The notes under the pieces are model-generated. The model did no database searches. It saw nothing but the letters and a program-made list of their open reading frames with translations, and was not told the DNA's origin. Position numbers and translations under genes: made by a program. Of a DNA stretch of 64,000 nucleotides, positions 1-8,448 are shown piece after piece. This stretch comes from Brevibacillus_H ginsengisoli. Lineage in GTDB: Bacteria > Bacillota > Bacilli > Brevibacillales > Brevibacillaceae. The stretch spans positions 310,001-374,000 of the forward strand of contig NZ_JBNJQR010000003.1 of NCBI RefSeq assembly GCF_050113715.1, in the 5' to 3' direction. Every line of letters starts with the position of its first letter. The stretch's first letter is position 1.

Positions 1-40
1 ATTAAATTAAAATAGTGTCCAACACTCTGCTGTCGCCAAA

Positions 41-62
41 AGCTCGGAAATCTCCGAGTTTT
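41..62 (+). terminator. Rho-independent terminator of the gene upstream of the window
   Basis: An 8-bp stem (41-48 with 53-60, one G-T wobble), loop AATC, is followed by TTTTCT. No coding sequence precedes it in the window, so it most likely ends the gene left of position 1. In Bacillales sigG commonly lies just upstream of ylmC; that is inference. Confidence 0.6.
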
Positions 63-130
63 CTAATGAACATGTCAATTACTGCTTGGATTGGCATATA
101 GATAGGTAAGGGCGAAAGCAGGTGAATTGA

Positions 131-415
131 ATGGTAAAGATCTCCGACTTTCAGACGAAAGAAGTTGTCAATATTTTAGATGGCAAACGGTTGGGACAAA
201 TCACGGATCTGGAAATTGATTTGCGAAACGGACGGGTCGATGCCATCATCATACCGGGGCCAGGCAAGTTCCTGGGATTCTTCAGCGCCGGCAACGATTA
301 TGTCATCCCGTGGCGCAACATTGTCAAGATTGGCAAAGATGTGGTATTGGTCCGTTTGGAAGAACCAATTCGGGTCGATGCCAAGCAATCCTATCAGGAT
401 GATTATCCGAATTGA
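131..415 (+). CDS. ylmC: YlmC/YmxH family PRC-barrel protein
   Basis: A 94-residue protein made of a single PRC-barrel-like domain. The stretch LDGKRLGQITDLEIDLRNG followed by an IIIPGPGKFLG loop and IPWRNIVKIG is typical of the YlmC/YmxH family, which sits beside sigG and the ylm division genes in many spore formers and is annotated as sporulation-related. The exact biochemical role is not known. AGGTGA lies 5-10 bases before the ATG. It is followed directly by its own terminator, so it is a separate transcription unit from pgeF. Length and gene order match the family. Confidence 0.85.
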   Translation: MVKISDFQTKEVVNILDGKRLGQITDLEIDLRNGRVDAIIIPGPGKFLGFFSAGNDYVIPWRNIVKIGKDVVLVRLEEPIRVDAKQSYQDDYPN

Positions 416-440
416 GACACGATCGAATTCGTGTCTTTTT
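416..440 (+). terminator. Terminator after ylmC
   Basis: The 7-bp stem GACACGA/TCGTGTC (416-422 with 429-435) starts at the base after the stop codon and is followed by five T residues. Confidence 0.85.
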
Positions 441-556
441 GGTTTGAAGAAGAGCTTTGCTTAACGCTTGGTTAGGATATCGGGATTTGTTGCGATTTGG
501 CGGGGAAGCCGTTAAGATGAGAAAGGAATGGTCTATTGTGGGAGGAAGGGATAAAG

Positions 557-1387
557 TTGGAGCCTTTTGTACACACAGATACGACAGATGCACTGCATCT
601 AAGAGAATGGGAAGAGTTGTGCCCGGATCTGGTCGTCGGGTTTTCACTTCGGACAAGTGGCTTTAGTGAAGCTCCTTATGCTTCTTGTAACCTAGGGCTG
701 CACGTGGGGGATGACCCTGCAAAAGTCATCGAAAATCGCCGGTCTCTTGCCAACCGCTTGGGATTTGAATTTGACGCCTGGAGCTGTGCGGATCAGGTGC
801 ACGGCAACCAGATTTCACAGATAACGAAAGAGTTGCGCGGAAGAGGCAGGGAGAACCATCTTGAGGCGATTGAAGGGACAGATGGCATCTTCACTAATGA
901 GACAGACATTCTGCTTACCTCTTTTTACGCAGATTGTGTCCCCTTGCTATTCCTTGATCCCGACAAACGGGTGATTGGGCTGGCACATGCTGGCTGGAAA
1001 GGAACAGTGGGACTCATTGCCGAGGAAATGATTAAGGCGTTTCAACATCAATTTCAAACGAAACCAGAACATATACGTGTTGCGATTGGACCATCAATCG
1101 GAGGCTGCTGCTATGAGGTAGACGAGAATGTGATGCAGCATGTGCGCCAAATGATCCCGAATTGGCAATCCTGTGTGACCGCTTCAAAAGGTGACCGATT
1201 CATGCTTGATTTACGAGCATGCAATACTCGGGTATTGGAGCGCTTGGGCGTTCTAACGGAACATATCACGCGAACTTCTTGGTGTACGAATTGCCGCACT
1301 GATCTTTTCTTTTCTCACCGAAAAGAAGCTGGCAAAACAGGCAGGATGGCGTCCTTTATCGGATGGAGAAAGAAAGGGGAGGACTAG
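557..1387 (+). CDS. pgeF: Purine nucleoside phosphorylase-type YlmD/PgeF (laccase-domain, peptidoglycan editing factor family)
   Basis: A 276-residue cytoplasmic protein of the YfiH/YlmD (LACC/DUF152) family. Members cleave or deaminate purine nucleosides; the E. coli homologue keeps L-Ser out of the muropeptide UDP-MurNAc position. The metal/active-site signatures are visible in order: DQVHGN (His), YADCVPLLF (Cys) and LAHAGWKGT (His), plus a C-terminal CTNC..FFSHRKE block. The reading frame is open from TTG 536, but GGAGG at 541-545 can only serve a later start. TTG 557 gives the expected N-terminus (LEPFVHTD) and is preferred. The stop is 1 base from the ylmE start, indicating translational coupling in the division cluster. 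Confidence 0.88.
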   Translation: MEPFVHTDTTDALHLREWEELCPDLVVGFSLRTSGFSEAPYASCNLGLHVGDDPAKVIENRRSLANRLGFEFDAWSCADQVHGNQISQITKELRGRGRENHLEAIEGTDGIFTNETDILLTSFYADCVPLLFLDPDKRVIGLAHAGWKGTVGLIAEEMIKAFQHQFQTKPEHIRVAIGPSIGGCCYEVDENVMQHVRQMIPNWQSCVTASKGDRFMLDLRACNTRVLERLGVLTEHITRTSWCTNCRTDLFFSHRKEAGKTGRMASFIGWRKKGED

Positions 1388-1388
1388 G

Positions 1389-2093
1389 ATGAAACCAACC
1401 ACTACAGAGCATGAAATTCGGGAGCGTCTAGAACAAATTGAAGAGAGAATATCTGCCGCTTGCGAGCGGGCTGGCCGCAACCGGGATGAAGTGAAAATCA
1501 TAGCGGTAACGAAATATGTAGATACGCCTGCGATTGGCGAAATTCTGAAGGCTGGGATCGAACATATTGGCGAGAATCGCATCCAGGATGCCTTACCCAA
1601 GTACGAGGAATTCGGACATCAAGGTGTCTGGCATTTCATCGGCCACTTGCAAACCAATAAAGTGAAAGATGTCGTGGGACGATTTACGTATATCCATTCG
1701 CTGGATCGATTGTCGCTCGCGGAAGAAATCGAGAAGAAGGCAAGCGCATTAGGAATTACTGCTCAATGCTTCTTGCAAATCAACATCTCTGGAGAAGAGA
1801 CAAAATTTGGGCTAAATCCAGCTGATGTCTTGGCTTTTGTAGAAGAAACAAGTAATATGAAACATATACGGATTGCAGGATTGATGACAATGGCTCCTGC
1901 GACCCCGAACCCGGAAGATGTTCGATTGATTTTCCGAGAGTTAAAAGAATGGCAAAAGCACCTGCAACAATTGGCGCTGCCGCATGTGACAGTAGAAGAG
2001 CTGTCGATGGGGATGTCGGGGGATTTCGAGATTGCGATCGAAGAAGGAGCTACTTTCGTACGACTAGGTTCCGTCCTCGTTCGACCTGAATAA
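1389..2093 (+). CDS. ylmE: Pyridoxal phosphate homeostasis protein, YggS/YlmE family
   Basis: A 234-residue, single-domain, PLP-binding TIM-barrel protein. The PLP lysine lies in the motif VKIIAVTKYVD near residue 37. The conserved blocks GENRIQDALPK, WHFIGHLQTNK and the C-terminal LSMGMSGDFEIAIEEGATFVRLGS are all intact. The family has no known catalytic activity and buffers free PLP. AGGGGAGGA overlaps the end of pgeF and precedes the ATG, so the two are translated together. Gene order pgeF-ylmE-sepF is the canonical Bacillales arrangement. Confidence 0.93.
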   Translation: MKPTTTEHEIRERLEQIEERISAACERAGRNRDEVKIIAVTKYVDTPAIGEILKAGIEHIGENRIQDALPKYEEFGHQGVWHFIGHLQTNKVKDVVGRFTYIHSLDRLSLAEEIEKKASALGITAQCFLQINISGEETKFGLNPADVLAFVEETSNMKHIRIAGLMTMAPATPNPEDVRLIFRELKEWQKHLQQLALPHVTVEELSMGMSGDFEIAIEEGATFVRLGSVLVRPE

Positions 2094-2138
2094 GATACCG
2101 GGAATTTTGAACAAATCAACGTAAAGGGGGGCAACGCA

Positions 2139-2567
2139 ATGGGAGTTATGAAAAAAGTGATGGGTTTTTTCGGACTCGATGATAATGATGAGTATTATGA
2201 AGAAACCGTTGAAGAGCAGCATGAAGAGGAAGAGATCCTGCCGAAGAAACAAGCGGCGGCATCCAAGATGAACAATGTCGTCAGTCTTCATTCCGCTCGT
2301 GAACAAGCGGGCATTCGCTTGATGTTGTTTGAGCCGCGTCACTACAGTGATGCGCAGGATATCGCGGATAACTTGCGTCAAAGAAGACCTGTCGTCATCA
2401 ACTTACATAGGGTGGACAAGGAACAAGCGAAGCGTATTGTCGATTTTTTAAGCGGAACTGTCTATGCGCTGAATGGGGATATTCAAAAAGTTGGCGATTC
2501 TATTTTCGTCTGCACACCTGATCACGTAGACATTCAGGGAACGATCTCCAGTGTTATCGAAGAGTAG
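2139..2567 (+). CDS. sepF: Cell division protein SepF
   Basis: A 142-residue protein with the expected layout. An N-terminal membrane-targeting amphipathic helix (MKKVMGFFGL) leads into an acidic, disordered linker. The C-terminal SepF core then carries the block PRHYSDAQDIADNLRQRRPVVINLHR and the signature VDFLSGTVYALNGDIQKVG. In Bacillus SepF polymerises into rings that bundle FtsZ filaments and tether them to the membrane. AAAGGGGGG precedes the ATG. It sits between ylmE and ylmG, as in other Bacillales. Confidence 0.94.
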   Translation: MGVMKKVMGFFGLDDNDEYYEETVEEQHEEEEILPKKQAAASKMNNVVSLHSAREQAGIRLMLFEPRHYSDAQDIADNLRQRRPVVINLHRVDKEQAKRIVDFLSGTVYALNGDIQKVGDSIFVCTPDHVDIQGTISSVIEE

Positions 2568-2594
2568 CTCATCAGAAAGACGTGAGGTGAACGA

Positions 2595-2867
2595 ATGGCA
2601 GCCTACATTCTTTACAAGATCGTGAACTTTCTTTTTAATGTGTACTATTACATGGTCATTGCCTATATTTTGATGTCTTGGGTTCCGCAAATGCGGGATA
2701 CCAAAATCGGTCAGTTGCTCGAACGACTGGTCGAACCGTTTCTGGCTCCGTTCAGAAGGTTCATTCCTCCACTGGGAATGATTGATATTTCTCCGATTGT
2801 TGCGTTAGCTGCGCTATATTTTGCGCAGAGCGGGGTTATTACATTAATCCAGATGATTTTCACCTAG
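2595..2867 (+). CDS. ylmG: YggT family membrane protein YlmG
   Basis: A 90-residue membrane protein with two hydrophobic segments (about residues 5-27 and 65-88). They flank a loop with the YggT signature: WVPQMRD, then LVEPFLAPFRRFIPPLG and DISPIVALAALYF. Family members in bacteria and plastids are linked to division-site or nucleoid organisation; the molecular function is unknown. GTGAGGTGA precedes the ATG. It is 27 bases after sepF and 12 before ylmH, so it belongs to the same transcript. Confidence 0.9.
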   Translation: MAAYILYKIVNFLFNVYYYMVIAYILMSWVPQMRDTKIGQLLERLVEPFLAPFRRFIPPLGMIDISPIVALAALYFAQSGVITLIQMIFT

Positions 2868-2879
2868 AGGACAACCAGT

Positions 2880-3653
2880 ATGAGTATCTATAATCATTTC
2901 CGCAAAGATGAGATGCCTTTCGTGGAACGGGCGCTGGAGATGCTTTCGCTGGTTGAGCGTAAGCAAACCATGCGCCTGACTGATTTTATGGACCCAAGAC
3001 AGCTTTTTATTATGAAGAGCTTGTCGTCTCAAGTAGACGATGTGTGTGTCCAATCCAACGGCGGATGTGAGGGAGCGGAGCGTACACGCGCGCTGCTTTT
3101 TCCTTCTTACATGGAGCCCTCCTTGGAGGATTACCAGATTGTACTAGCTGAGATTAAAGGGGATCAACGCTTCATCAAGCTGGAGCATCGGGATATTCTG
3201 GGCTCGATTCTGGGAATTGGATTGAAGCGGGAGAAGTTTGGCGATATCTTGCTTGGCGAGGATGGTTGCCAGCTGATCCTTGCGCGTGAGGTGTTTGACT
3301 TTGCCCGACTACAAATCACCCAAATCCACCGCATACCCGTAATTCTCGAAGAAGTGGATTGGACAAGCATTCGCCTGCCAGAGCCTAAATTAACAGAAAA
3401 ACAGGTGACAATCCCTTCTGAGCGTCTGGATGCCGTGATTGGTGAGGTCTATCATCTGTCGCGTTCCAAAGCGCTTGTGCCGATTCGAGCCGGCAAATGC
3501 AAAGTGAATTGGAAAGTGATCGAAGACCCCTCCCATCAAGTGCAGGTTGGGGATGTCTTGTCTGTTGGTGGCTTTGGAAGATGCAAGATTATGGAGATTC
3601 AAGGGCCAACCAGAAGTGGCAGACTCCGAATGACGTTAGGGATTTTTGGATAA
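2880..3653 (+). CDS. ylmH: S4-domain RNA-binding protein YlmH (RqcP2-like)
   Basis: A 257-residue protein. The N-terminal two thirds are the YlmH-specific region (FMDPRQLFIMKSL near residue 38). The C-terminal S4 RNA-binding domain runs from about residue 180 (RLDAVIGEVYHLSRSKA...AGKCKVNWK...VQVGDVLSVGGFGRC). S4 proteins of this type bind the 50S-tRNA junction; B. subtilis YlmH has been linked to ribosome-associated quality control alongside RqcH. Notably the other RQC gene, rqcH, is at the right edge of this same window. The start codon is 12 bases from ylmG. Confidence 0.9.
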   Translation: MSIYNHFRKDEMPFVERALEMLSLVERKQTMRLTDFMDPRQLFIMKSLSSQVDDVCVQSNGGCEGAERTRALLFPSYMEPSLEDYQIVLAEIKGDQRFIKLEHRDILGSILGIGLKREKFGDILLGEDGCQLILAREVFDFARLQITQIHRIPVILEEVDWTSIRLPEPKLTEKQVTIPSERLDAVIGEVYHLSRSKALVPIRAGKCKVNWKVIEDPSHQVQVGDVLSVGGFGRCKIMEIQGPTRSGRLRMTLGIFG

Positions 3654-3698
3654 AAGTTCTTGTTAATTTGCCAAATTAGCAGGAAAAAGGTAGGAACC

Positions 3699-3706
3699 TG
3701 TCGAAA
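3699..3706 (+). promoter_or_regulatory. Candidate Spo0A box upstream of divIVA
   Basis: TGTCGAAA matches the Spo0A box consensus (TGNCGAA) and lies 40 bases before the divIVA GTG. Such an 8-mer occurs by chance, and a clear sigma-A promoter was not identified around it, so this is only a candidate. Confidence 0.25.
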
Positions 3707-3746
3707 CAAACGAAACGATAGATAACCTGTAAAGTGGGGTGTTCTT

Positions 3747-4235
3747 GTGCCGTTAACGCCATTGGACATACATAATAAGGAATTTAGCACCGGATTTCGT
3801 GGATATAATGTCGATGAGGTCAATGAGTTCCTTGATCAAATTATCAAAGATTTCGAGCTTTTGATCAAAGAGAAAAAAGAGATGGAAGAACGCATTGCCA
3901 TTCTCAACGAAAGAGTAGACCACTTTAAAAGCCTGGAAGAAAACCTGAGCAAGTCTATACTGGTTGCACAGGAAACGGCTGAAGAAGTGAAATCAAATGC
4001 CAGAAAAGAAGCGCAATTGATTTTGAAAGAATCCGAAAAGAACGCAGACCGGATTGTGAACGAAGCATTAGCCAAATCTCGCAAGGTAGCGATTGAGATT
4101 GAAGAATTAAAGAAACGCGCTTCGGTATATCGCATGCGTTTCCGAACATTATTGGAAGCACAATTAGAGATGCTGGAAAACGGCGATTGGGATGAGTTAG
4201 ATAAAGCTACCTCCCAGGTTGAAATTAATGAATAA
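3747..4235 (+). CDS. divIVA: Cell division/polarity protein DivIVA
   Basis: A 162-residue coiled-coil protein starting at GTG. The N-terminal lipid-binding signature PLDIHNKEFSTGFRGYNVDEVNEFLDQIIKDFE is diagnostic. It is followed by a long heptad-rich region (about residues 35-135) and a short acidic tail. DivIVA senses negative membrane curvature at septa and poles and recruits MinJ, RacA and others. The Shine-Dalgarno sequence is weak (GTGGGG). The 93-base gap from ylmH may hold its own promoter. It is the last gene before the ileS T-box, the usual order. Confidence 0.94.
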   Translation: MPLTPLDIHNKEFSTGFRGYNVDEVNEFLDQIIKDFELLIKEKKEMEERIAILNERVDHFKSLEENLSKSILVAQETAEEVKSNARKEAQLILKESEKNADRIVNEALAKSRKVAIEIEELKKRASVYRMRFRTLLEAQLEMLENGDWDELDKATSQVEINE

Positions 4236-4239
4236 TGAT

Positions 4240-4269
4240 TTGACTTGAGGTCAAAAATGGGGTTATAAT
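4240..4269 (+). promoter_or_regulatory. Sigma-A promoter of the ileS T-box transcript
   Basis: TTGACT at 4240-4245 and TATAAT at 4264-4269 are separated by 18 bases. It begins 4 bases after the divIVA stop and is followed by the T-box leader. Initiation is expected near 4276. Confidence 0.85.
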
Positions 4270-4275
4270 AACCTC

Positions 4276-4577
4276 CAACTTTCTTTTTTTATATCAACAG
4301 ACGATGAACGGGACGAGTAAGTAAGGTTGCGCTGTCAAGAGAGCTGGGGCAGAGGTGAGATCCTAGCCAGACGCACTTGCCGAATATCACCCGGGAGTTC
4401 AATAGACTGAACCTGACACAGGGAATCCGCACTACTATAGTAGATGTGTTAGCAGTAAGTGAGCGCGTCATTCACGTTACGAATGAAGAGTGGACGATTT
4501 TTAGGCGTGAAAATCGTTCAATTGGGTGGTACCACGGGAGTCTTTCTCGTCCCTTTGCGGATGAGAAAGGCTTTTTT
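4276..4577 (+). ncRNA. T-box riboswitch (tRNA-Ile) controlling ileS
   Basis: About 300 bases of leader. The specifier loop contains GAATATCACC, with the isoleucine codon ATC at 4386-4388. The T-box sequence GGGTGGTACCACGGG at 4524-4538 contains TGGT, complementary to the ACCA end expected for uncharged tRNA-Ile. An 11-bp terminator stem (4542-4552 with 4559-4569) is followed by TTTTTT at 4571-4576. Uncharged tRNA-Ile would stabilise the antiterminator and allow ileS transcription. Open reading frames inside this stretch are not considered coding. Confidence 0.93.
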
Positions 4578-4626
4578 GTTTATGTGTGGTTTGTAACTTA
4601 TCAATGGAAAGGCTGAGTGAATCAAG

Positions 4627-7416
4627 ATGAGTATCGATTACAGTAAATCACTAAACTTGCCAAAGACCGAGTTCCCGATGCGAGGCAATTTGCCAACTAG
4701 AGAGCCAGAGATCCAATCCTGGTGGGAAGAAATTGACATCTACAAGCAAGTGCAAGAGCGTACCAAAGGACGTCCATCCTTCGTTCTTCACGATGGCCCT
4801 CCGTATGCCAACGGTGATTTGCATATCGGGCACGCCCTGAATAAAATCCTCAAAGACATGATTATTCGCTTTAAATCCATGTCCGGCTTCGATGCGCCGT
4901 ATGTACCTGGATGGGATACTCACGGTTTGCCAATCGAGCAAGCCATTATCAACGCGCAGAAGCTGGATCGTCGCAATATTGAAGTGAACGATTTCCGCAA
5001 ACGCTGTGAAGAATACGCGTGGAGCTATGTGGATAAGCAACGCAGCCAATTCAAACGTCTTGGCGTGCGTGGAGATTGGGAAAATCCATATGTGACCCTG
5101 CAGCCTGAGTATGAAGCTCGTCAAATTCAAGTGTTTGGCGAAATGGCGAAAAAAGGCTATATCTACAAAGGCCTTCGTTGCGTGTATTGGTCTCCTTCAT
5201 CGGAAACCGCGCTTGCGGATGCGGAGATTGAATACAAAGATAAACGTTCTGCTTCCATCTATGTCAGCTTCCCAGTAAAAGAAGGAAAAGGCAAGCTGGA
5301 TACAGAAACCGGAATCGTCATCTGGACGACAACACCATGGACCATTCCAGCCAACTTAGGCATAAGCATTCATCCTGAATTGGAATACGCCCAAGTGAAA
5401 GTGGGAGATCGCAAATTCTTGCTCGCATCCGGCTTGCTCGAAGCGGCATCCAAAGAAATCGGCTGGGAGCAGTCAGAGGTTCTTGCCACATTCAAGGGCA
5501 GTGAGCTTGAAGGGGTTGTCGCGAAGCATCCATTCTATGACCGTGAATCACCAGTATTGCTTGGCGAACACGTCACATTGGATGCTGGTACCGGTTGCGT
5601 GCACACAGCTCCCGGACACGGGGAAGACGACTTCGCGATTGGAGCGAAATACGGTATCGGCGTACTTTGCCCAGTGGATCACGAAGGAAAAATGACCAGT
5701 GAAGCTCCTGGCTTCGAAGGGTTGTTCTACGAAGACGCCAACAAATTGGTAACCGAGAAGCTGAATGAAGTGGGCTCACTCTTGAAGCTTGGCTTCATCA
5801 CTCACTCTTATCCGCATGACTGGCGTACGAAAAAACCTGTTATCTACCGCGCAACCGAGCAATGGTTTGCTTCTATCGATGGTTTCCGTCAACAATTGCT
5901 GGATGCGATCAAAGAAGTAAAATGGGTTCCTGCATGGGGTGAAACCCGGTTAGCTAACATGGTCGCAGATCGCGGTGACTGGTGTATCTCCCGTCAACGC
6001 GTCTGGGGTGTGCCAATCCCAATTTTCTATTGTAAATCTTGTAACGAACCAATCATCAATGACGAAACGATTCAACACGTTTCTGATTTGTTCCGTAAAG
6101 AAGGCTCCGGTGTATGGTTCGCCCGTGAAGCCAATGAGTTGATTCCAGCGGGTCTATCTTGCCATAAATGTGGAACAACCGAGTTCCGTAAAGAAACGGA
6201 TATCATGGACGTATGGTTCGATTCTGGCTCCAGCCACGTGGCTGTGCTTCAAGAACGCGGCATGAGCTATCCGGCTGATCTGTACCTCGAAGGATCTGAC
6301 CAGTATCGTGGATGGTTCAACTCTTCGCTTTCTACTGGTGTTGCCGTTACAGGACACGCACCGTATAAAGGCGTGTTGAGCCACGGTTTTGCCTTAGATG
6401 GTGAAGGACGCAAAATGTCCAAATCACTTGGAAACGTCGTGATTCCACAAGAAGTTACCGATAAACTAGGAGCAGACATTCTTCGTTTGTGGGTAGCATC
6501 CGTTGATTACCAAGCGGACGTGCGTATCTCCGATGCGATCCTGAATCAAATTGCTGAAGTATACCGCAAAATCCGCAACACCTTCCGTTTCTTGCTCGGA
6601 AACCTGGACGGATTTGATCCGAAGAAAGATCGTGTAGACTACAACCAATTGGGCGAACTGGATCGCTATGTACTGGCAAAAGAAGCACAAGTCGTAAACC
6701 GCGTACGCAAAGCGTATGAAGAGTATCAATTCCATTCCGTATTCCATGCGATTCATAACTTCTGCACAATTGACTTGTCGGCGTTCTACTTGGATATCTG
6801 CAAGGATCGCTTGTACGTAGAAGCGCCAAATAGCGAGAAACGTCGAGCGGCACAAACCGTGATGTACGATTGCCTCGTTGACTTGGTTCGTCTGGTTGCT
6901 CCGATCCTGTCACATACTGCGGATGAAGTATGGCGCTTTATCCCAGGTGTATCGACTGTAAGCGTACAGTTAACCGATATGCCAGAAGTAAACGAGCAGT
7001 ATCTCAACGCAGGCAAAGAACTGGAAACCAAGTGGGACAACTTCCTGGCTGTTCGTGATGAAGTACTCAAGGCGATGGAAGAAGCTCGCCGCAATAAGGT
7101 ATTTGGTAACTCTGTCGATGCCAAGCTGGTGCTTTATCCGAATGAACAAAGCCAAGCTGCGCTTGCGGCAATGGAAGATTTGGCCGATCTGTTTATTGTA
7201 GCGGATGTGGAACTTCTTCCAGCGGGTACGCCTGCGGATGAGAAAGCGGCGAAGTTCGAGAGCATTGCCGTTCTTGTCCTTCCAGCTGAGGGCGTGAAGT
7301 GCGAGCGCTGTCGCGTTGTGAAACAAGACGTTGGCAAAGTGGAGAAGCATCCACAGCTTTGCGAGCGCTGCGCAGATATTGTAGACGAACACTACGCGGA
7401 CGCTTTACAATCTTAA
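4627..7416 (+). CDS. ileS: Isoleucyl-tRNA synthetase
   Basis: A 929-residue class I aminoacyl-tRNA synthetase. The catalytic HIGH motif is in PPYANGDLHIGHAL near residue 66, and the KMSKS loop (GRKMSKSLGN) near residue 596. The CP1 editing domain lies between them (WTTTPWTIPANLG and GTGCVHTAPGHGEDDF). The C-terminus carries the zinc-binding cysteines (CERC...LCERC). Length and the C-terminal zinc finger match the bacterial type 1 enzyme. Expression is controlled by the upstream T-box. A strong terminator follows, so ileS is monocistronic. Confidence 0.98.
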   Translation: MSIDYSKSLNLPKTEFPMRGNLPTREPEIQSWWEEIDIYKQVQERTKGRPSFVLHDGPPYANGDLHIGHALNKILKDMIIRFKSMSGFDAPYVPGWDTHGLPIEQAIINAQKLDRRNIEVNDFRKRCEEYAWSYVDKQRSQFKRLGVRGDWENPYVTLQPEYEARQIQVFGEMAKKGYIYKGLRCVYWSPSSETALADAEIEYKDKRSASIYVSFPVKEGKGKLDTETGIVIWTTTPWTIPANLGISIHPELEYAQVKVGDRKFLLASGLLEAASKEIGWEQSEVLATFKGSELEGVVAKHPFYDRESPVLLGEHVTLDAGTGCVHTAPGHGEDDFAIGAKYGIGVLCPVDHEGKMTSEAPGFEGLFYEDANKLVTEKLNEVGSLLKLGFITHSYPHDWRTKKPVIYRATEQWFASIDGFRQQLLDAIKEVKWVPAWGETRLANMVADRGDWCISRQRVWGVPIPIFYCKSCNEPIINDETIQHVSDLFRKEGSGVWFAREANELIPAGLSCHKCGTTEFRKETDIMDVWFDSGSSHVAVLQERGMSYPADLYLEGSDQYRGWFNSSLSTGVAVTGHAPYKGVLSHGFALDGEGRKMSKSLGNVVIPQEVTDKLGADILRLWVASVDYQADVRISDAILNQIAEVYRKIRNTFRFLLGNLDGFDPKKDRVDYNQLGELDRYVLAKEAQVVNRVRKAYEEYQFHSVFHAIHNFCTIDLSAFYLDICKDRLYVEAPNSEKRRAAQTVMYDCLVDLVRLVAPILSHTADEVWRFIPGVSTVSVQLTDMPEVNEQYLNAGKELETKWDNFLAVRDEVLKAMEEARRNKVFGNSVDAKLVLYPNEQSQAALAAMEDLADLFIVADVELLPAGTPADEKAAKFESIAVLVLPAEGVKCERCRVVKQDVGKVEKHPQLCERCADIVDEHYADALQS

Positions 7417-7442
7417 CCTTAAATCACCTACTAAAATAGCCA

Positions 7443-7484
7443 AGACAGCCAAAACGTACGGATTCGTTTTGGCTGTCTTTTTTT
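7443..7484 (+). terminator. Terminator of ileS
   Basis: A 14-bp perfect stem (AGACAGCCAAAACG at 7443-7456 with 7465-7478) is followed by seven T residues. Confidence 0.95.
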
Positions 7485-7490
7485 CTGTTG

Positions 7491-7520
7491 TTGGCGTGCT
7501 GAAATGATGAATGGTACAAT
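7491..7520 (+). promoter_or_regulatory. Candidate promoter of the response regulator
   Basis: TTGGCG (7491-7496) and TACAAT (7515-7520) are 18 bases apart, directly after the ileS terminator. Transcription starting near 7527 would exclude the in-frame start at 7511 for the downstream gene. Confidence 0.55.
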
Positions 7521-7615
7521 CTGATCGAAGACACCCTCATCATACTATGTCACCAATCCTTTATGATTGGAACGTACCGTCAAGAACTCGAGAAGAAACA
7601 GTTAGGATGAGATTA

Positions 7616-8320
7616 ATGATTAAGGTATTAGTTGTAGAAGATGATCCGATGGTTGCAAAATTTAACCAGCTTTATTTGGGAAAAGTAGATGGATTCATAC
7701 TTGAAGGTATTTCTTCCTCCTATGATGAAGCCTTGCGAGTTTTGCACCAAAAACCAATTGATCTGGTTCTCTTGGATATTTACATGCCTGGAAAAAGTGG
7801 ACTAGAATTGTTAGCCGAGATCCGAAAGCTAAACCAAAAAGTAGATGTGATCTTGATTACAGCGGCAAGTGATATCCAAACGGTGAATAAGGCCTTACGT
7901 TTCGGGGTTGTAGATTATTTAATCAAGCCATTTGAATTTGAACGATTTAACGAGGCGCTTTCTTCCTACCGCGAAGAGTTCAAGTTTATTCAAGAATTAG
8001 AGAATATCAACCAGGAAGATTTAGATAAACATCTTTTATATAAGGATCGGCCAGCTATAGCGACCGGGTTGCCTAAAGGTCTTACCCAAAGCACATTAAA
8101 AATGGTGTGGGATCATATTGAAGGGAAGAGCGAGCCATTCTCGACTGAGGAGATTGCGGCTGACGTCGGCATCTCACGTGTCTCCTTACGGAAGTATCTC
8201 AAGTTTCTCAGTGATATCGGGATCGTAAACATAGAGATCGTCTACGGTTCAATCGGCCGTCCAGTCTACCTGCATCAAATCATCAAAGAAAAGCGTGATC
8301 TAATTAAAAACTATTTGTAG
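7616..8320 (+). CDS. CitB/DcuR-family response regulator
   Basis: A 234-residue two-component regulator. The receiver domain (1-120) has the acidic pair VVEDDP, phospho-acceptor Asp54 in LVLLDIYMPG, the conserved Thr in LITAAS and Lys in LIKPF. The C-terminus holds a winged helix (STEEIAADVGISRVSLRKYLKFL), the layout of DcuR, CitB/DpiA and MalR, which respond to C4-dicarboxylates or citrate. The open frame begins at 7511, but ATG 7616 with GTTAGGATGAG upstream gives the normal N-terminus. It precedes a 2-hydroxycarboxylate transporter and malic enzyme, its likely targets. No histidine kinase gene is present in the window, whereas family members are usually paired with one. Confidence 0.88.
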   Translation: MIKVLVVEDDPMVAKFNQLYLGKVDGFILEGISSSYDEALRVLHQKPIDLVLLDIYMPGKSGLELLAEIRKLNQKVDVILITAASDIQTVNKALRFGVVDYLIKPFEFERFNEALSSYREEFKFIQELENINQEDLDKHLLYKDRPAIATGLPKGLTQSTLKMVWDHIEGKSEPFSTEEIAADVGISRVSLRKYLKFLSDIGIVNIEIVYGSIGRPVYLHQIIKEKRDLIKNYL

Positions 8321-8327
8321 CAAAAAG

Positions 8328-8355
8328 AAAAACGACTCGTTAGGGGTCGTTTTTT
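8328..8355 (+). terminator. Terminator after the response regulator
   Basis: An ACGAC/GTCGT stem extended by AAAA/TTTT pairing (8328-8336 with 8346-8355) ends in six T residues. Confidence 0.75.
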
Positions 8356-8363
8356 AATATGAC

Positions 8364-8377
8364 CTAAAGCGCTTTCA
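8364..8377. promoter_or_regulatory. Candidate CcpA catabolite-responsive (cre) site
   Basis: CTAAAGCGCTTTCA reads on the complementary strand as TGAAAGCGCTTTAG, a near-match to the cre consensus TGNAANCGNWNNCW. It lies about 14 bases upstream of a TATAAT box (8392-8397) and 72 bases before the transporter start. CcpA repression of malate/citrate uptake by preferred sugars would be expected from such a site; binding is inferred. Confidence 0.55.
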
Positions 8378-8448
8378 AAAGTTACAAAAACTATAATTAT
8401 TTTATGAAACCGCTATCATGAAGGAGAAAAGCGAAAAGGGGTGTTTAT

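Noticed and set aside
4377..4616. Open reading frame inside the ileS leader
   Set aside because: It overlaps the specifier loop, T-box and terminator; the RNA structure explains the sequence.
6455..6913. Long antisense open frames over ileS
   Set aside because: They are shadows of the ileS codon bias and lack ribosome sites.
7511..7615. Longer N-terminus for the response regulator
   Set aside because: It overlaps the predicted promoter and lacks similarity to receiver domains.
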